Shown: one piece after another, positions 16,804 to 27,400 of the stretch
Position numbering within the stretch: position 1 is the stretch's first letter
Layout: the number at the start of each line of letters is the position of its first letter
From: Buchananella sp. 14KM1171
GTDB taxonomy: Bacteria; Actinomycetota; Actinomycetes; Actinomycetales; Actinomycetaceae
DNA: 64,000 nt
Direction of reading: 5' to 3'
NCBI RefSeq assembly: GCF_041380365.1
Contig: NZ_CP159981.1
Coordinates: 930,001-994,000 of the forward strand
The notes under the pieces: generated by a model
Database searches by the model: none
What the model saw: only the letters and a program-made list of their open reading frames with translations
Told to the model about the DNA's origin: nothing
Program-made: the position numbers and the translations under genes

Positions 16804-17991
16804 TTAGCGCCCCTCGCCGAGGGAGTATTTCTGCTCGGAGAGCTCAAAGCCCACGCCGGTGCGCTGATTCCAGCAGGAGACGGACTCGTCCAGATAGGTG
16901 CAGGCGAACTCGCCCCAGTAGACCTGCTCTCCGGGCTGCAGCACGTAGACGTAGGTACCCTCGGCGGGGCGGAAGTCCTGTCCACAGGCCAGGTTCGTGC
17001 CGGTGGGGTCCACGGCCAGGGAGAAGACGGACTGGGCGCAGTCCTGCAGCCCGGCTGCGGCGAAGGACCTCTCCGCCATACTGCACCCGGCCTGGAGGTC
17101 CTGCAGGTGGCAGATCACCTTCCCGTCCGGGGATGAGACGAGTCCCTGCTGGGAGGCGTTGAAGTCCACCGGGCGGGCCCAGTCGTCCTCGTCGCGGCTC
17201 GGGGTCGGGGTCGGGGACGCTGTGGGCTGCGCGCTCACCGCTGGCGCGGCGTCCAGTACCGGTTGCGGCGCGGACTTCTCCAGCGCCACCAGGTAGGTGA
17301 CGTAGACGGCCAATGCCAGGGCGGCGAGGACGCCTAGCGCGATGGCGACGGGCTTGAGCACGCGCTTGCGCACGCGCACCCGGGTGATGTCGCGCTTCTT
17401 CTGGGCCAGCAGTGCGGCCCGTTTGGCCGCAGTGGCGGCCTGGTTTTCCCGGTCGCGCTGGAACTGGCGCGCCTGCTCAGCCTGCTCGCGGGCCTGCTCG
17501 GCCAGGGTTTCCTTCACCCAGGTCTGGTAGGCCACGGGGTCCTCACGCTGAATCCACTGGCGCACCCGCTCGCTGCAGTTGGGGTGGGACAGGATACGGC
17601 GGCGCAGCTGCGGGTAGACGCCGGCCAGCTCGGCCAACTGGGCGGCGGACATCTGCGCCTGGCTCTCGGGACAGACCGCGCCTTGACCGGCGGCAAGGAA
17701 GGGGTTGGAGGGCTTTTCCCGCTCCTCCTGCCCGCACGCGCCCAGCAGCAGGTTGATGAGCTCCTCCGAGATGGGCGGGAAGCCGGGGGGAGTCTGCCCC
17801 TGCTGGCCGGCCCCGGCACTCTGGGCTTGACCTGCCCCGGCACTCTGCCCCTGGCTGGTCCGGTCGGCGGCCCTCGTCCCGGCCCGGTCGGTGGCCCTCG
17901 TCCCGGCCCGGTCGGCGGCCCTCGTCCCGGCCCCGTCGCCGGCACCCGTCCCGGCGCCTGCGGGCTTCGCTGCGTCGGGTTCCTTGCGCAT
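16804..17991 (-). CDS. Membrane protein: LRV-like cytoplasmic region, one TM helix, DUF6636-like exterior domain
   Basis: 395 aa from the ATG at 17991, preceded by GAGGGGAGCG; the longer frame lacks this site. Residues 1-75 are Ala/Gly/Arg/Gln-rich repeats (AGTRAADR words). Residues 110-150 (AQLAELAGVYPQLRRRILSH) resemble variant leucine-rich repeats. A charged helix follows, and a TM helix lies at about 217-240. After a Pro/Thr linker there is a Cys-rich domain with an SPDGKVIC start and a CTYLDESVSCWN end. That end matches the pattern of DUF6636 and of the lipoprotein at 44.2 kb. It lies upstream of the GTPase cassette, same strand, but 511 bp away, so co-function is only possible. Confidence 0.75.
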   Translation of the reverse strand: MRKEPDAAKPAGAGTGAGDGAGTRAADRAGTRATDRAGTRAADRTSQGQSAGAGQAQSAGAGQQGQTPPGFPPISEELINLLLGACGQEEREKPSNPFLAAGQGAVCPESQAQMSAAQLAELAGVYPQLRRRILSHPNCSERVRQWIQREDPVAYQTWVKETLAEQAREQAEQARQFQRDRENQAATAAKRAALLAQKKRDITRVRVRKRVLKPVAIALGVLAALALAVYVTYLVALEKSAPQPVLDAAPAVSAQPTASPTPTPSRDEDDWARPVDFNASQQGLVSSPDGKVICHLQDLQAGCSMAERSFAAAGLQDCAQSVFSLAVDPTGTNLACGQDFRPAEGTYVYVLQPGEQVYWGEFACTYLDESVSCWNQRTGVGFELSEQKYSLGEGR

Positions 17992-18310
17992 CGCTCCCCT
18001 CTCACTGCCGGCGCACCAATGTCGTAAAGAGGTTACGCGCAGGGCCGGGCTTTGGCTGCCTCCCGCCGGTTGCCCTGTGGGAAAGCGAAGCCGCCGGCCA
18101 CGCGGCACTCGCCGCGCGCACCTTTCCCTCCGCGCCACCGCGCCGCCGCGCGCACCTTCCCCACCGCGCCGCTGCGCCCCGCTCCATCGCCCCGCCGCCC
18201 GCCGCTACCGGAATCGGCGCCGGGGGCAACGTCGTCCAACCAAGACCACCAAACACGCCCGCCGCTGACGAGGCGCGGCCGGAGCGCGGGCCAGGTCAGG
18301 CCGGGTCAGG
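17992..18310. other. Intergenic region, GC-rich, no gene seen
   Basis: It lies between the end of arcA and the start of the LRV-like gene. It contains two 34-bp-spaced copies of a CGCCGCGCGCACCTT word near 18110-18160 and one copy of the dispersed GGTTGGACGACGTTGCC motif (minus strand, 18220-18241). No open frame with a ribosome site and no clear promoter. Confidence 0.5.
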
Positions 18311-18321
18311 TCAGGCCGGGT
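18292..18321. repeat. 15-bp tandem duplication across the arcA stop codon
   Basis: CAGGTCAGGCCGGGT occurs at 18292-18306 and again at 18307-18321. The second copy contains the arcA stop codon (18311-18313) and its last codons, so the first copy duplicates the 3' end of the gene. Confidence 0.8.
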
Positions 18322-19591
18322 CGCGGCGGGTGGGGCAGCTCATGCAGTGCGCCCCACCACGGCCACGGCCCAGCTCGTTACCGGGGATGGCGATGACCTC
18401 CACGCCGTTGTCCGCCAAGTACTTGTTGGTGGCGGTGTTGCGCTCGTAGGCCACCACCACGCCGGGGGCCAGGGCCAGGAGGTTGCAGGCGTCATCCCAC
18501 TGCTCGCGCTCGGCAGCCAGGCCGTCCTGCGGGGTGGTCAAAATGCGCAGCCCGTCCACTCCCAGGGTGTCGGCGATGACGTGGTGCATGCGCTCGGCCG
18601 GGTGGGAGACGATGTGCAGGCCGCTGCCGGAGGAGCCGTTGCCGGCCCCGGCGGGGGTGAGGGTGAAGCTCGGCAGCATGCCCAGGCCGGCGAACTTGGT
18701 CCAGGTGCGCTGGTCGATCATGGTCATGACCGTGTCCAGGTGCATGTAGGCGCGGGCGTGGGGCATGGCCAGGGCGACGATCCGGTCTGCCTTCCCACTT
18801 TCGAAGACGCGCTGGGCAAAACGCTCCATGCCCTGCGGGGTGGTGCGCTCGCTCAATCCCACGATCAGGGCGCCGCCTCCGACCACGTGCACGTCCCCGC
18901 CCTCGATGGCTGCGGTGCCGTGCTCGGACTCCTCGGTCCAAACGGGGGTGACGGCATCGGCAAAGTCGGGGTGGTAGCGGTAGATGGCCTCGTAGTGCAG
19001 GGTCTCGCGCCAGCGGGCCACCTTGCGCATGGAAGAGATGGACACCCCGCCGTAGGCCCAGGTGGAGGTGTCGCGAGTGAAATAGTGGTTCGGCAGGGGG
19101 GCCAGCACGAAGTCGTCGATGTGCCACAGCCGGAAGGAGGCCGAGCGCGGCTCGTCGATGCGTTCCAGGATCTCGCGCTTGGTGATGCCGGCGATGAGCA
19201 GCTGGGTGAGCTCGGCCAGGTCCATGGAGCGCGCCAGGTCGCGCAGCGGCTCGTAGGCCATGGGGCCGTAGGTGTGCTCGTCGAAGGTGCGGTTGATGAC
19301 CATCTCGCGCGCCTCGGCGACCGTGAGGGACTCGCGCAGCAGGTCGGCCATATATAGGACGTGTGCGCCGTTGTCCTGGAGGACTTGGGCGAAGCGGTCG
19401 TGTTCCTCCTGGGCGCGCTCCAGCCACAGGATGTCGTCGAAGAGCAGGTCGTCCTTGTTGGACGGGGTCAGGCGGGTCATCTCCAGGCCGGGCCGGTGCA
19501 GGATGACCTCACGCAGTTGCCCCACCTCGCTTTCCACGCGACGCGGCAGCTCCGCAGGTGTGGAGTAGGCATTTGGGGCGGTTTCACTCAT
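18311..19591 (-). CDS. arcA: Arginine deiminase
   Basis: 426 aa from the ATG at 19591 (GGAAG upstream); a longer frame has no support. It hydrolyses arginine to citrulline and ammonia, the first step of the arginine deiminase pathway, in the cytoplasm. Conserved segments include [23 protein letters not shown] and a MHLDTVMTM segment. The C-terminal [11 protein letters not shown] carries the catalytic Cys416. Length and motifs are full. It is divergent from menB across 69 bp. No ornithine carbamoyltransferase, carbamate kinase or antiporter gene lies nearby, so it may supply acid resistance or act with genes elsewhere. Confidence 0.96.
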   Translation of the reverse strand: MSETAPNAYSTPAELPRRVESEVGQLREVILHRPGLEMTRLTPSNKDDLLFDDILWLERAQEEHDRFAQVLQDNGAHVLYMADLLRESLTVAEAREMVINRTFDEHTYGPMAYEPLRDLARSMDLAELTQLLIAGITKREILERIDEPRSASFRLWHIDDFVLAPLPNHYFTRDTSTWAYGGVSISSMRKVARWRETLHYEAIYRYHPDFADAVTPVWTEESEHGTAAIEGGDVHVVGGGALIVGLSERTTPQGMERFAQRVFESGKADRIVALAMPHARAYMHLDTVMTMIDQRTWTKFAGLGMLPSFTLTPAGAGNGSSGSGLHIVSHPAERMHHVIADTLGVDGLRILTTPQDGLAAEREQWDDACNLLALAPGVVVAYERNTATNKYLADNGVEVIAIPGNELGRGRGGAHCMSCPTRRDPA

Positions 19592-19660
19592 GGCTTCCAG
19601 AGTAGCGGGGCGGACTGCGCGCTGCGTGCCTCTGCGCCGCCGGTGGCTAGGCTGGGGGCT

Positions 19661-20737
19661 ATGAGCAGCCTTCCTTTCGTTTCTGACACCTTCGATCCGG
19701 CCCGGTGGCGCGACATCGGTCAGGGGCTGACGGATGTCACCTACCACCGGGGCGTGGACGGCCACGGCCGGGCGCTGCCGGTGGTGCGCGTGGCGATCGA
19801 CCGCCCGGAGGTGCGCAACGCCTTCCGCCCGCACACCGTGGACGAGCTCTACCGGGTCCTAGACGACGCCCGCTGCAGCCCCGACGTCGCTGCGGTGATC
19901 CTGACGGGCAATGGCCCCTCTCCCAAGGACGGCGGCTATTCCTTCTGCTCCGGCGGGGACCAGCGCGTGCGCGGCAAGGACGGCTACCGCTACGAGCGCC
20001 CGGAGGAGGCGGCAGCTTCTTCTGTTGGCGGGGTGGCCGACGTCGCCCCCGGCGCCCCGCAGGGTGAGGGCGCTGTTTGGGCCGGCGGGGCTTTGGCCGG
20101 CGCCGCACAGGAGGAGGCCGACGCGCAGGCCGCCCACTTGGCCGACGTCGCCGCCACGCGGGCCCGCTTGGACGCCGCCCGGGCGGGGCGATTGCACATC
20201 CTGGAGGTGCAGCGCCTGATCAGGACCATGCCGAAGGTGGTGATCGCGGCAGTTTCCGGTTGGGCGGCCGGGGGTGGACACTCACTGAACGTGGTGTGCG
20301 ACCTCTCGTTGGCCTCTCTGGAGCACGCGCGCTTCATGCAGACGGACGCGAACGTGGGTTCCTTCGACGCCGGCTACGGCTCGGCACTGCTGGCCCGCCA
20401 GGTGGGCGACAAGCGGGCGCGGGAGATCTTCTTCCTGGCGCGGGAGTACGACGCGACGGAGGCCGAGCGTTGGGGCGTGGTGAACGAGGCCGTGCCGCAC
20501 GCGCTGCTGGAGGAGCGGGCGCTGGAGTACGCGCGGATCGTGGCCACCAAGTCCCCGCAGGCGATCCGGATGCTGAAGTTCGCCTTCAACCTGGCCGACG
20601 ACGGCCTGGCCGGGCAGCAGGTGTTCGCGGGCGAGGCCACCAGGCTGGCCTATATGACCGCCGAGGCGCAGGAAGGCCGCGACGCATTCCTGGAGCGCCG
20701 AGCTCCGGATTGGTCGGCCTTCCCTTATTACTTCTGA
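19661..20737 (+). CDS. menB: 1,4-dihydroxy-2-naphthoyl-CoA synthase
   Basis: 358 aa of the crotonase fold, closing the second ring of the menaquinone headgroup from o-succinylbenzoyl-CoA. Typical segments are [66 protein letters not shown] and a C-terminal WSAFPYYF. Family members are near 300 aa; the excess is an Ala/Gly-rich insertion at about residues 118-165, between the SGGDQ loop and the LHILEVQ helix. It lies in a loop that is often disordered, so activity is probably kept. ATG start at 19661 has no strong ribosome site. The menE and menA genes lie 15 kb downstream, beyond the adhesins. Confidence 0.95.
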   Translation: MSSLPFVSDTFDPARWRDIGQGLTDVTYHRGVDGHGRALPVVRVAIDRPEVRNAFRPHTVDELYRVLDDARCSPDVAAVILTGNGPSPKDGGYSFCSGGDQRVRGKDGYRYERPEEAAASSVGGVADVAPGAPQGEGAVWAGGALAGAAQEEADAQAAHLADVAATRARLDAARAGRLHILEVQRLIRTMPKVVIAAVSGWAAGGGHSLNVVCDLSLASLEHARFMQTDANVGSFDAGYGSALLARQVGDKRAREIFFLAREYDATEAERWGVVNEAVPHALLEERALEYARIVATKSPQAIRMLKFAFNLADDGLAGQQVFAGEATRLAYMTAEAQEGRDAFLERRAPDWSAFPYYF

Positions 20738-21435
20738 GGTTAATCAAAACGGGCGTTATGGGCGGGGGATAAGAATCCCCCGCCCACCAATTTCTTTCGA
20801 GCGGGATATTGTCGGCCCAGAAATCACCCCCTCCGGAAACGCAATGGCGGCCCATTACGCGGCGGGGCGGAGCTGCGGCGCCGGGGGTGGAGCTGTGGTG
20901 CGGGGTGTGGCGGCGCTGCGAAACGGGGTGTAGCGGCGCTCGTCGCCGGGGTGCGGCGTCTGCCGTTACGCGGGCGCGGGGGTGGCGCGACTCCCCCTCT
21001 CACGCCCGCCCCAACAGGCGCGCAAGCGCCCCTGTTGGGGCACGCACCCGGGCGGCGCTTCGACCCGTGCGGCGCACTACCGCAAGCTAAACCGGTTTCT
21101 GCGCCCCTTTATCACTTTTGTGACTGACGCCACCTTTGTACAGGGGCGGCCCGCAAAGTGCCGGAAATGAGCCAATGCGCTCGGCGTTCCATTGCCGCAC
21201 CTATCCACAAGGCTCCACCAACTCCTACCGAACCACAGCCGAGGCGGTTACGCTTGCCGGGAGAAGGTTTATCTACACCTCCGCGCAGGTGCGCCCCGGC
21301 GTGCCGAGGCGAAGGGCAAGGCGCCCCATTTACTTGGCGGCGTAGCGGGCAACCGACCCCCAGTCGGCGGCCCAACCTCCCCACGCCATCCCGGCACCCC
21401 CTGGCGCAAAGTCGCCGCTCTTTGGAAGGAAACAC
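20738..21435. other. 698-bp leader region of adhesin 1, no gene seen
   Basis: After the menB terminator the DNA is GC-rich without a supported frame. A strong stem-loop lies at 21009-21040 (CCCCAACAGG/CCTGTTGGGG plus an inner CGC/GCG helix). The segment 21090-21290 is AT-richer and probably holds the adhesin promoter, though no clear hexamer pair is seen. GGAAGGAAACAC precedes the adhesin ATG. Confidence 0.5.
20760..20785 (+). terminator. Rho-independent terminator after menB
   Basis: A perfect 11-bp stem GGGCGGGGGAT/ATCCCCCGCCC with an AAGA loop lies 22 bp after the stop, followed by a T-rich ACCAATTTCTTT tract. Confidence 0.8.
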
Positions 21436-24400
21436 ATGCAGGGCAAAGTCAAGGCCAAATGGCTGAGCTTGCTTTCTGTTCTGGCGGTCCTCCTGACCTC
21501 AATAGGCTTAGTGACGCTGTTCAACGGCGACGCTGAGGCAGGAGAGCCCGGACAGAACGAAGCTGTCACGATCACAAACATCACTGTCAAGAAGCTCACC
21601 GGTGGCGTCGAAACCGACGATGTGGCCCACAAGTGGAGCCGAGTTAACGTCAAGTGGGACTGGGACGCCCGCAACGCTAACCCCCAGGTGGGCCAGCACT
21701 TCACCCTCGGCTTCCCCTTCGAGCCCGTGTCCTACAAGTTCGTAGACACCAAGGAGTTCGAGCTGAAGCTGGACCAGGGCTCGAAGCCGACCATCGCGGT
21801 CTGCTACCCGAACCGTGGCCCCGGCGAAGCCAAGCCCTTCATCAAGTGTGTGTTCACCGACGGCCTGACCACCGCCGTTCAGGAGCAGGGACTATCCAAC
21901 CTGCGCGGAAACGCCTGGATCGAGTCCGTAGCGCACGAGTCCAACGGCAAGACGGAACTTGAGTTCAACGCCAACGGCACCAAGATCATGGTTCCCACCC
22001 CGGGTGGCGAGCCCATCACGGCTCCGATCGGCAACTACTGGATCCAGCCGCCGGACAAGTCCAACTGGGGTGTTACCTCAGAGACGGCCCGCATCGTCTG
22101 GCACGTGCAGTTCTCCGGCAAGGTGCTGCGCGAGATGATGAACAAGAGCCAGATTCCGGACGAGATCGTCATTCACGACTCCCTGAGCCAGGGCCAGGTT
22201 TACGAGGGCAGCTACGGTTTCGTTGCGACCGCAGTGGACCTGCCGACCGAGGGCGACATTGAGGACCTGTGCATCTTCGACCACGCCGGCATCTGCAGCG
22301 TGGAGACATTCCCCTACCCCAAGCGCCCCGGCCACTCCCTGGGCAATCTGGGCGAGGTGACGGTGCAGGCCGAGTTCAGCAACGGCAACCGCGCAGCTAA
22401 GTTCACGATCCGCCGGACCGGTGCGCCGCTGCGTGACGACGTCAACTACCGCCTGACCTACCGCACCAAGCCGACCACCCCGAACGAGAAGATCGACATC
22501 AACACGACCTACTCCAACGAGGCTCGTATCGAGGGCGTTAACAAGAAGCTCTACTCCAGCGCCCGCTACCGCGTCACCGCCGGTGGTACCGCGCAAATGG
22601 ACCCGGGCTACGGCACCTTTGCCATCAGCAAGATCGCCAAGGGCGAGGCCAAGACTGCTCTGCCCGACGGCGAGCGCGTCCGCTTCCTGGTGGATTGGCA
22701 GCTGCCGGCTAACAAGCCGAACGCATCCGACCACCCGGGCTGGGTGGAGCCAAACCGCCCGCTCTACGTCGAGGTCCCCCTTGACCGGGTCGTAACCTAC
22801 CTCCCGGAAACCAACACCCGCATGCCGTTCCCGGCAGGCACCACCATCACGCTGACCGAGGACACCAACTGGACCTCCTCTGGTCTGCCCGGTGGCATCA
22901 AGTTTGAGACCCCCTCTGTCACGATCGATGGCGGGCAAGCATCCAGCACCCCCGTTGCGACCTTCGTGATCGTGTCCAACAAGGTGATTGAGGCCGAGTA
23001 CACCAACACCTTCTCCTTCAAGGCCGTCAGCGTGGGTGACTACGTGTGGTTCGACAAGAACAAGGACGGTCTGCAGGACGACAGCGACGAGCCGCTAAAC
23101 GGCGTCACGCTGACCATCTCCCGCACGGACGGCAAGCCGGTCAAGGACGTCAACGGTGCCCCGGTTACCACGACGACCACCAATTCCCAGGGCAAGTACC
23201 TGTTCGACAACCTGGAGATCCTCCCGGCCGGCCAGAAGTACAAGGTGACGGTGACTCCACCGAGTGGCTACCTACCCACCAAGCCTGAGCAGGGCACCGA
23301 CCGCAGCAAGGACTCCTCCACGGGGAGCGCCACGGCCCGCGAACTTCCCAACGGCGGCGACAGCGACCTGACCTTGGACTTCGGCTTCGTGAAGACCGTT
23401 CCGGGTATTGACATCGAGAAGTACGACGGCAACTGGGCCGGCGTTAAGTTCAACGGCGACACCCCGGAGATGAACAACGGCCAGCCCGCCACGCTGCCTG
23501 CGGGTGACCGCGACAGTGCGGACACCGCCCTGGTGCTTTCCGGCCTGGAGGCGCAGCCGGTGAAGTTCACCGTCACCAACACTGGTACCGACGGCCTGAA
23601 GAACATCGTGGTCACCGACCGCACCAGCGCCGGTCCGGCGCTGACCAACCTGAAGTGCCGCATCAACAACCAGGACGTGGCTGCGGTTGGCGGCGTCGTC
23701 ACCGCCCCCGCCGACTGGGTGCTGCCGGTCAAGGGCTCCTTCGAGTGCACCGGCACCCTGCCCAAGCTCTCGGAGGCTGACACTTCCGGCGCCTACCACA
23801 CCACGCACGCCAACTCCGCGACCGTCGAGGCAACCCCGGTGGCCGGTGGCGACAAGGTTTCCGACTCTGACGAGTGGCACGCCAAGCGCGGCAAGGTCAG
23901 CGTGGGTGACTACGTGTGGTTTGACAAGAACAAGGACGGCCTGCAGGACAACACCGACGTCCCGCTGGGCGAGGTCACCCTGACCCTGTCCCGCACCGAC
24001 AACCAGCCGGCCAAGAAGATCGACGGCAGCGTGGTAACCACCACCAAGACCGCCGCCAACGGCAAGTACCTCTTCCCCGACCTGGAGATCCTGCCGGCAG
24101 GCGTGAACTACAAGGTCACCGTCACCGCTCCGGCTGGTTACAAGCCGACCGTTGAGGGTCCCCAGAACGGCTCCGGAGCCAACGACTCCTCCACCGACAA
24201 CGCCACCGCCAAGGACCTTCCGAACGACGGCAACAGCGACCTGACGTTGGACTTTGGTTTTGTGAAGACTGCGCCGGGTATTGATATTGAGAAGTACGAC
24301 GGTGTTTGGGCTGGTGTTCAGTTCAATGGCGATAAGCCGGTGTTGAGTAATGGTCAGCCTGCGGTGTTGCCTGCTGGTGACCGTGATGGTGCTGACCAGG

Positions 24401-27400
24401 CTTTGGTGCTTTCTGGCCTGGAGGCCCAGCCGGTGAAGTTCACTGTGACTAACACTGGTGAGGACGCGTTGAAGAACGTGGTGGTCACCGACCGTACTAA
24501 TGGTGGCCCGGCCCTGACCGACTTCAAGTGCCGCATCGACAACAAGGACGTGGCTGGGGTTAATGGTGTGGTCACTGCTCCGGCTGATTGGGTGTTTGCT
24601 GCCAAGGCCTCGTTTGAGTGCACCGGTACGCTGCCCAAGCTGGCCGAGGCTGACGCCACTGGCGCCTACCACACCAGCCACGCCAACACCGCCACGGTTG
24701 AGGCTGTCCCGGTTGCTGGTGGTGACAAGGTCACTGATAGCGATGAGTGGCACGCCAAGCGCGGCAAGGTGAGTGTGGGTGACTACGTCTGGTTCGACGC
24801 GAACAAGGACGGCCTGCAGGACAACTCTGATGTGCCGCTGAAGGACGTCACCCTGACCATCTCGCGCACCGACAACAAGCCGGCCAAGAAGATCGACGGC
24901 AGCGTGGTGACCACCACGACCACTGACGCTGCGGGTAAGTACCTCTTCGCCGACCTGGAAATCCTCCCGGCAGGCGTGAAGTACAAGGTTGCTGTTACCA
25001 CCCCGGATAACTACGAGCCCACCACTGCTGGTGCTGGTAGCGACCGCGCCAAGGACTCCTCCACTGGTAGCGAGACCGCGGTAGAGCTGCCCACTGATGG
25101 CGGCAAGGACCTGAGCCTGGACTTTGGTTTTGTTAAGAAGCCCACGGGTATCGACATCGAGAAGTACGACGGTGCCTGGAGCGGGGTGACCTTCGACCAG
25201 GACGGTAACGCCGAACTGGTTAACGGCCAGCCCAAGGTCCTGCCCGCTGGTGACCGTGACACCGAGGACGCGGCCCTGGTCCTTTCTGGCCTGGCTGCCC
25301 AGCCGGTGAAGTTCACCGTTACCAACACTGGTAAGGGCGAGCTGAACAACGTCAAGGTCACCGACCAGACTCTGGCCGGCCCGGCCCTGACCGATCTGAA
25401 GTGCCACATCAACGGCACCGACATTGCTGCTGTTAACGGCGTGGTCACTGCTCCGGCCGACTGGATCTTCGCACCCCAGGCCTCCTTTGACTGCACCGCT
25501 ACCCTGCCGGCCATCACGGACGCTGCCAAGCACGCCAACAAGGCCACCGTTGAGGCCACCCCGGTTGCTGGTGGTGACAAGGTCAGCGACAACGACGACT
25601 GGCACGCCAAGCGCGGCAAGGTGAGTGTGGGTGACTACGTCTGGTTCGACGCGAACAAGGACGGCCTGCAAGACACCAGCGACGTGCCGCTGCAGGACGT
25701 CACCCTGGCCCTGTCCCGCACGGACGACAAGCCGGCCAAGAAGATCGACGGCAGCGTGGTTACCACCACCAAGACCGACGCGGCCGGTAAGTACCTCTTC
25801 GCCGACCTGGAAATCCTCCCGGCAGGCGTGAAGTACAAGGTCACCGTCGCACCCCCGGTCAACTACGAGCCCACCACTGCTGGTGTCGGGACCGACCGCG
25901 CCAAGGACTCCTCCACCGACAGCGAGACTGCGGTAGAGCTGCCCAACGATGGGGACAAGGACCTCACGCTGGACTTTGGTTTTGTTAAGAAGCCCACGGG
26001 TATCGACATTGAGAAGTACGACGGTGCTTGGAGTGGGGTGGTCTTTGACCAGGCGGGTAACGCTGAGCTGGTTGATGGTCAGCCCAAGGTCTTGCCCGCT
26101 GGTGACCGTGACACCGAGGATGCGGCCCTGGTGCTTTCTGGTCTGGCTGCCCAGCCGGTGAAGTTCACCGTGACTAACACGGGTAAGGGCGAGTTGAACA
26201 ATGTCAAGGTTTCTGACACCACGATTGTTGGCCCGGCCCTGACCGACTTCAAGTGCCGTATTGATGGCGCTGATGTGGTGGCTGTTGATGGTGTGGTTAG
26301 TGCTCCGGCGGCTTGGGTGTTTGCGCCCAAGGCTTCGTTTGAGTGCACCGCTACCCTGGCGGCCATGACGGATGCGGCCAAGCACGCTAACACCGCCCGG
26401 GTGGAGGCCACCCCGGTGGCTGGTGGTGACAAGCTCACCGATAGCGATAACTGGCACGCCAAGCGCGGCAAGGTGAGTGTGGGTGACTACGTCTGGTACG
26501 ACGCCAACAAGGACGGTCTGCAAGACGCCAGCGACGTGGCGTTGGAGGATGTGACCTTGACCCTGTCTCGCACGGACGGCAAGCCGGCCAAGAAGGTCGA
26601 CGGCAGCGTGGTTACCACCACCACGACCGACGCGACCGGTAAGTACTTGTTTGCTGACCTGGAGATCTTGCCGGCAGGCGCGAAGTACGTGGTGACGGTT
26701 ACCAACCCGCGTGGTTTTGTTCCCACCACTCCTGGGGCTGGCAGTGACCGGGCCAAGGACTCCTCTACTGGTAGCGAGACCGCGGTCGTGTTGCCTAATG
26801 ATGGGGACAAGGACCTGAGTTTGGACTTTGGTTTTGTTAAGGCCAAGGTGAGTGTGGGTGACTACGTCTGGTTCGACGCGAACAAGGACGGCCTGCAAGA
26901 CGATGACGAAAAGGGCATCAAGGACGTGGTTTTGACCATCTCGCGTACGGACGGCAAGCCCGTTAAGGACGCTGATGGCAACCCGGTTACCACCACCACT
27001 ACCGACGCTAGCGGCATGTACCTGTTTAAGGACTTGGAGATGCTGCCAGCGGGTGAGAAGTACGTGGTTACTGTCACCGACCCGGCCGGCTACGTACCCA
27101 CCAAGGCCGAGGCGGGCAGCGACCGGGCCAAGGACTCCTCTACTGGTAGTGCTACCGCCCAGGAACTGACCCAGGACGGGGCTAAGGACCTCACCCTTGA
27201 CTTTGGTTTCTTCTTCCCCGAGGTCAGCGTGGGTGACTACGTCTGGTACGACGTCAACAAGGACGGCCTGCAAGACGGCACCGATGTGCCACTCAAGGAC
27301 GTCACCCTGACCATCTCCCGTAGCGACGGTAAGCCGGTCAACAACGCTGACCACACCGCCCGCACCGAGCTGACCACCACCACCGACGAGCACGGCAAGT

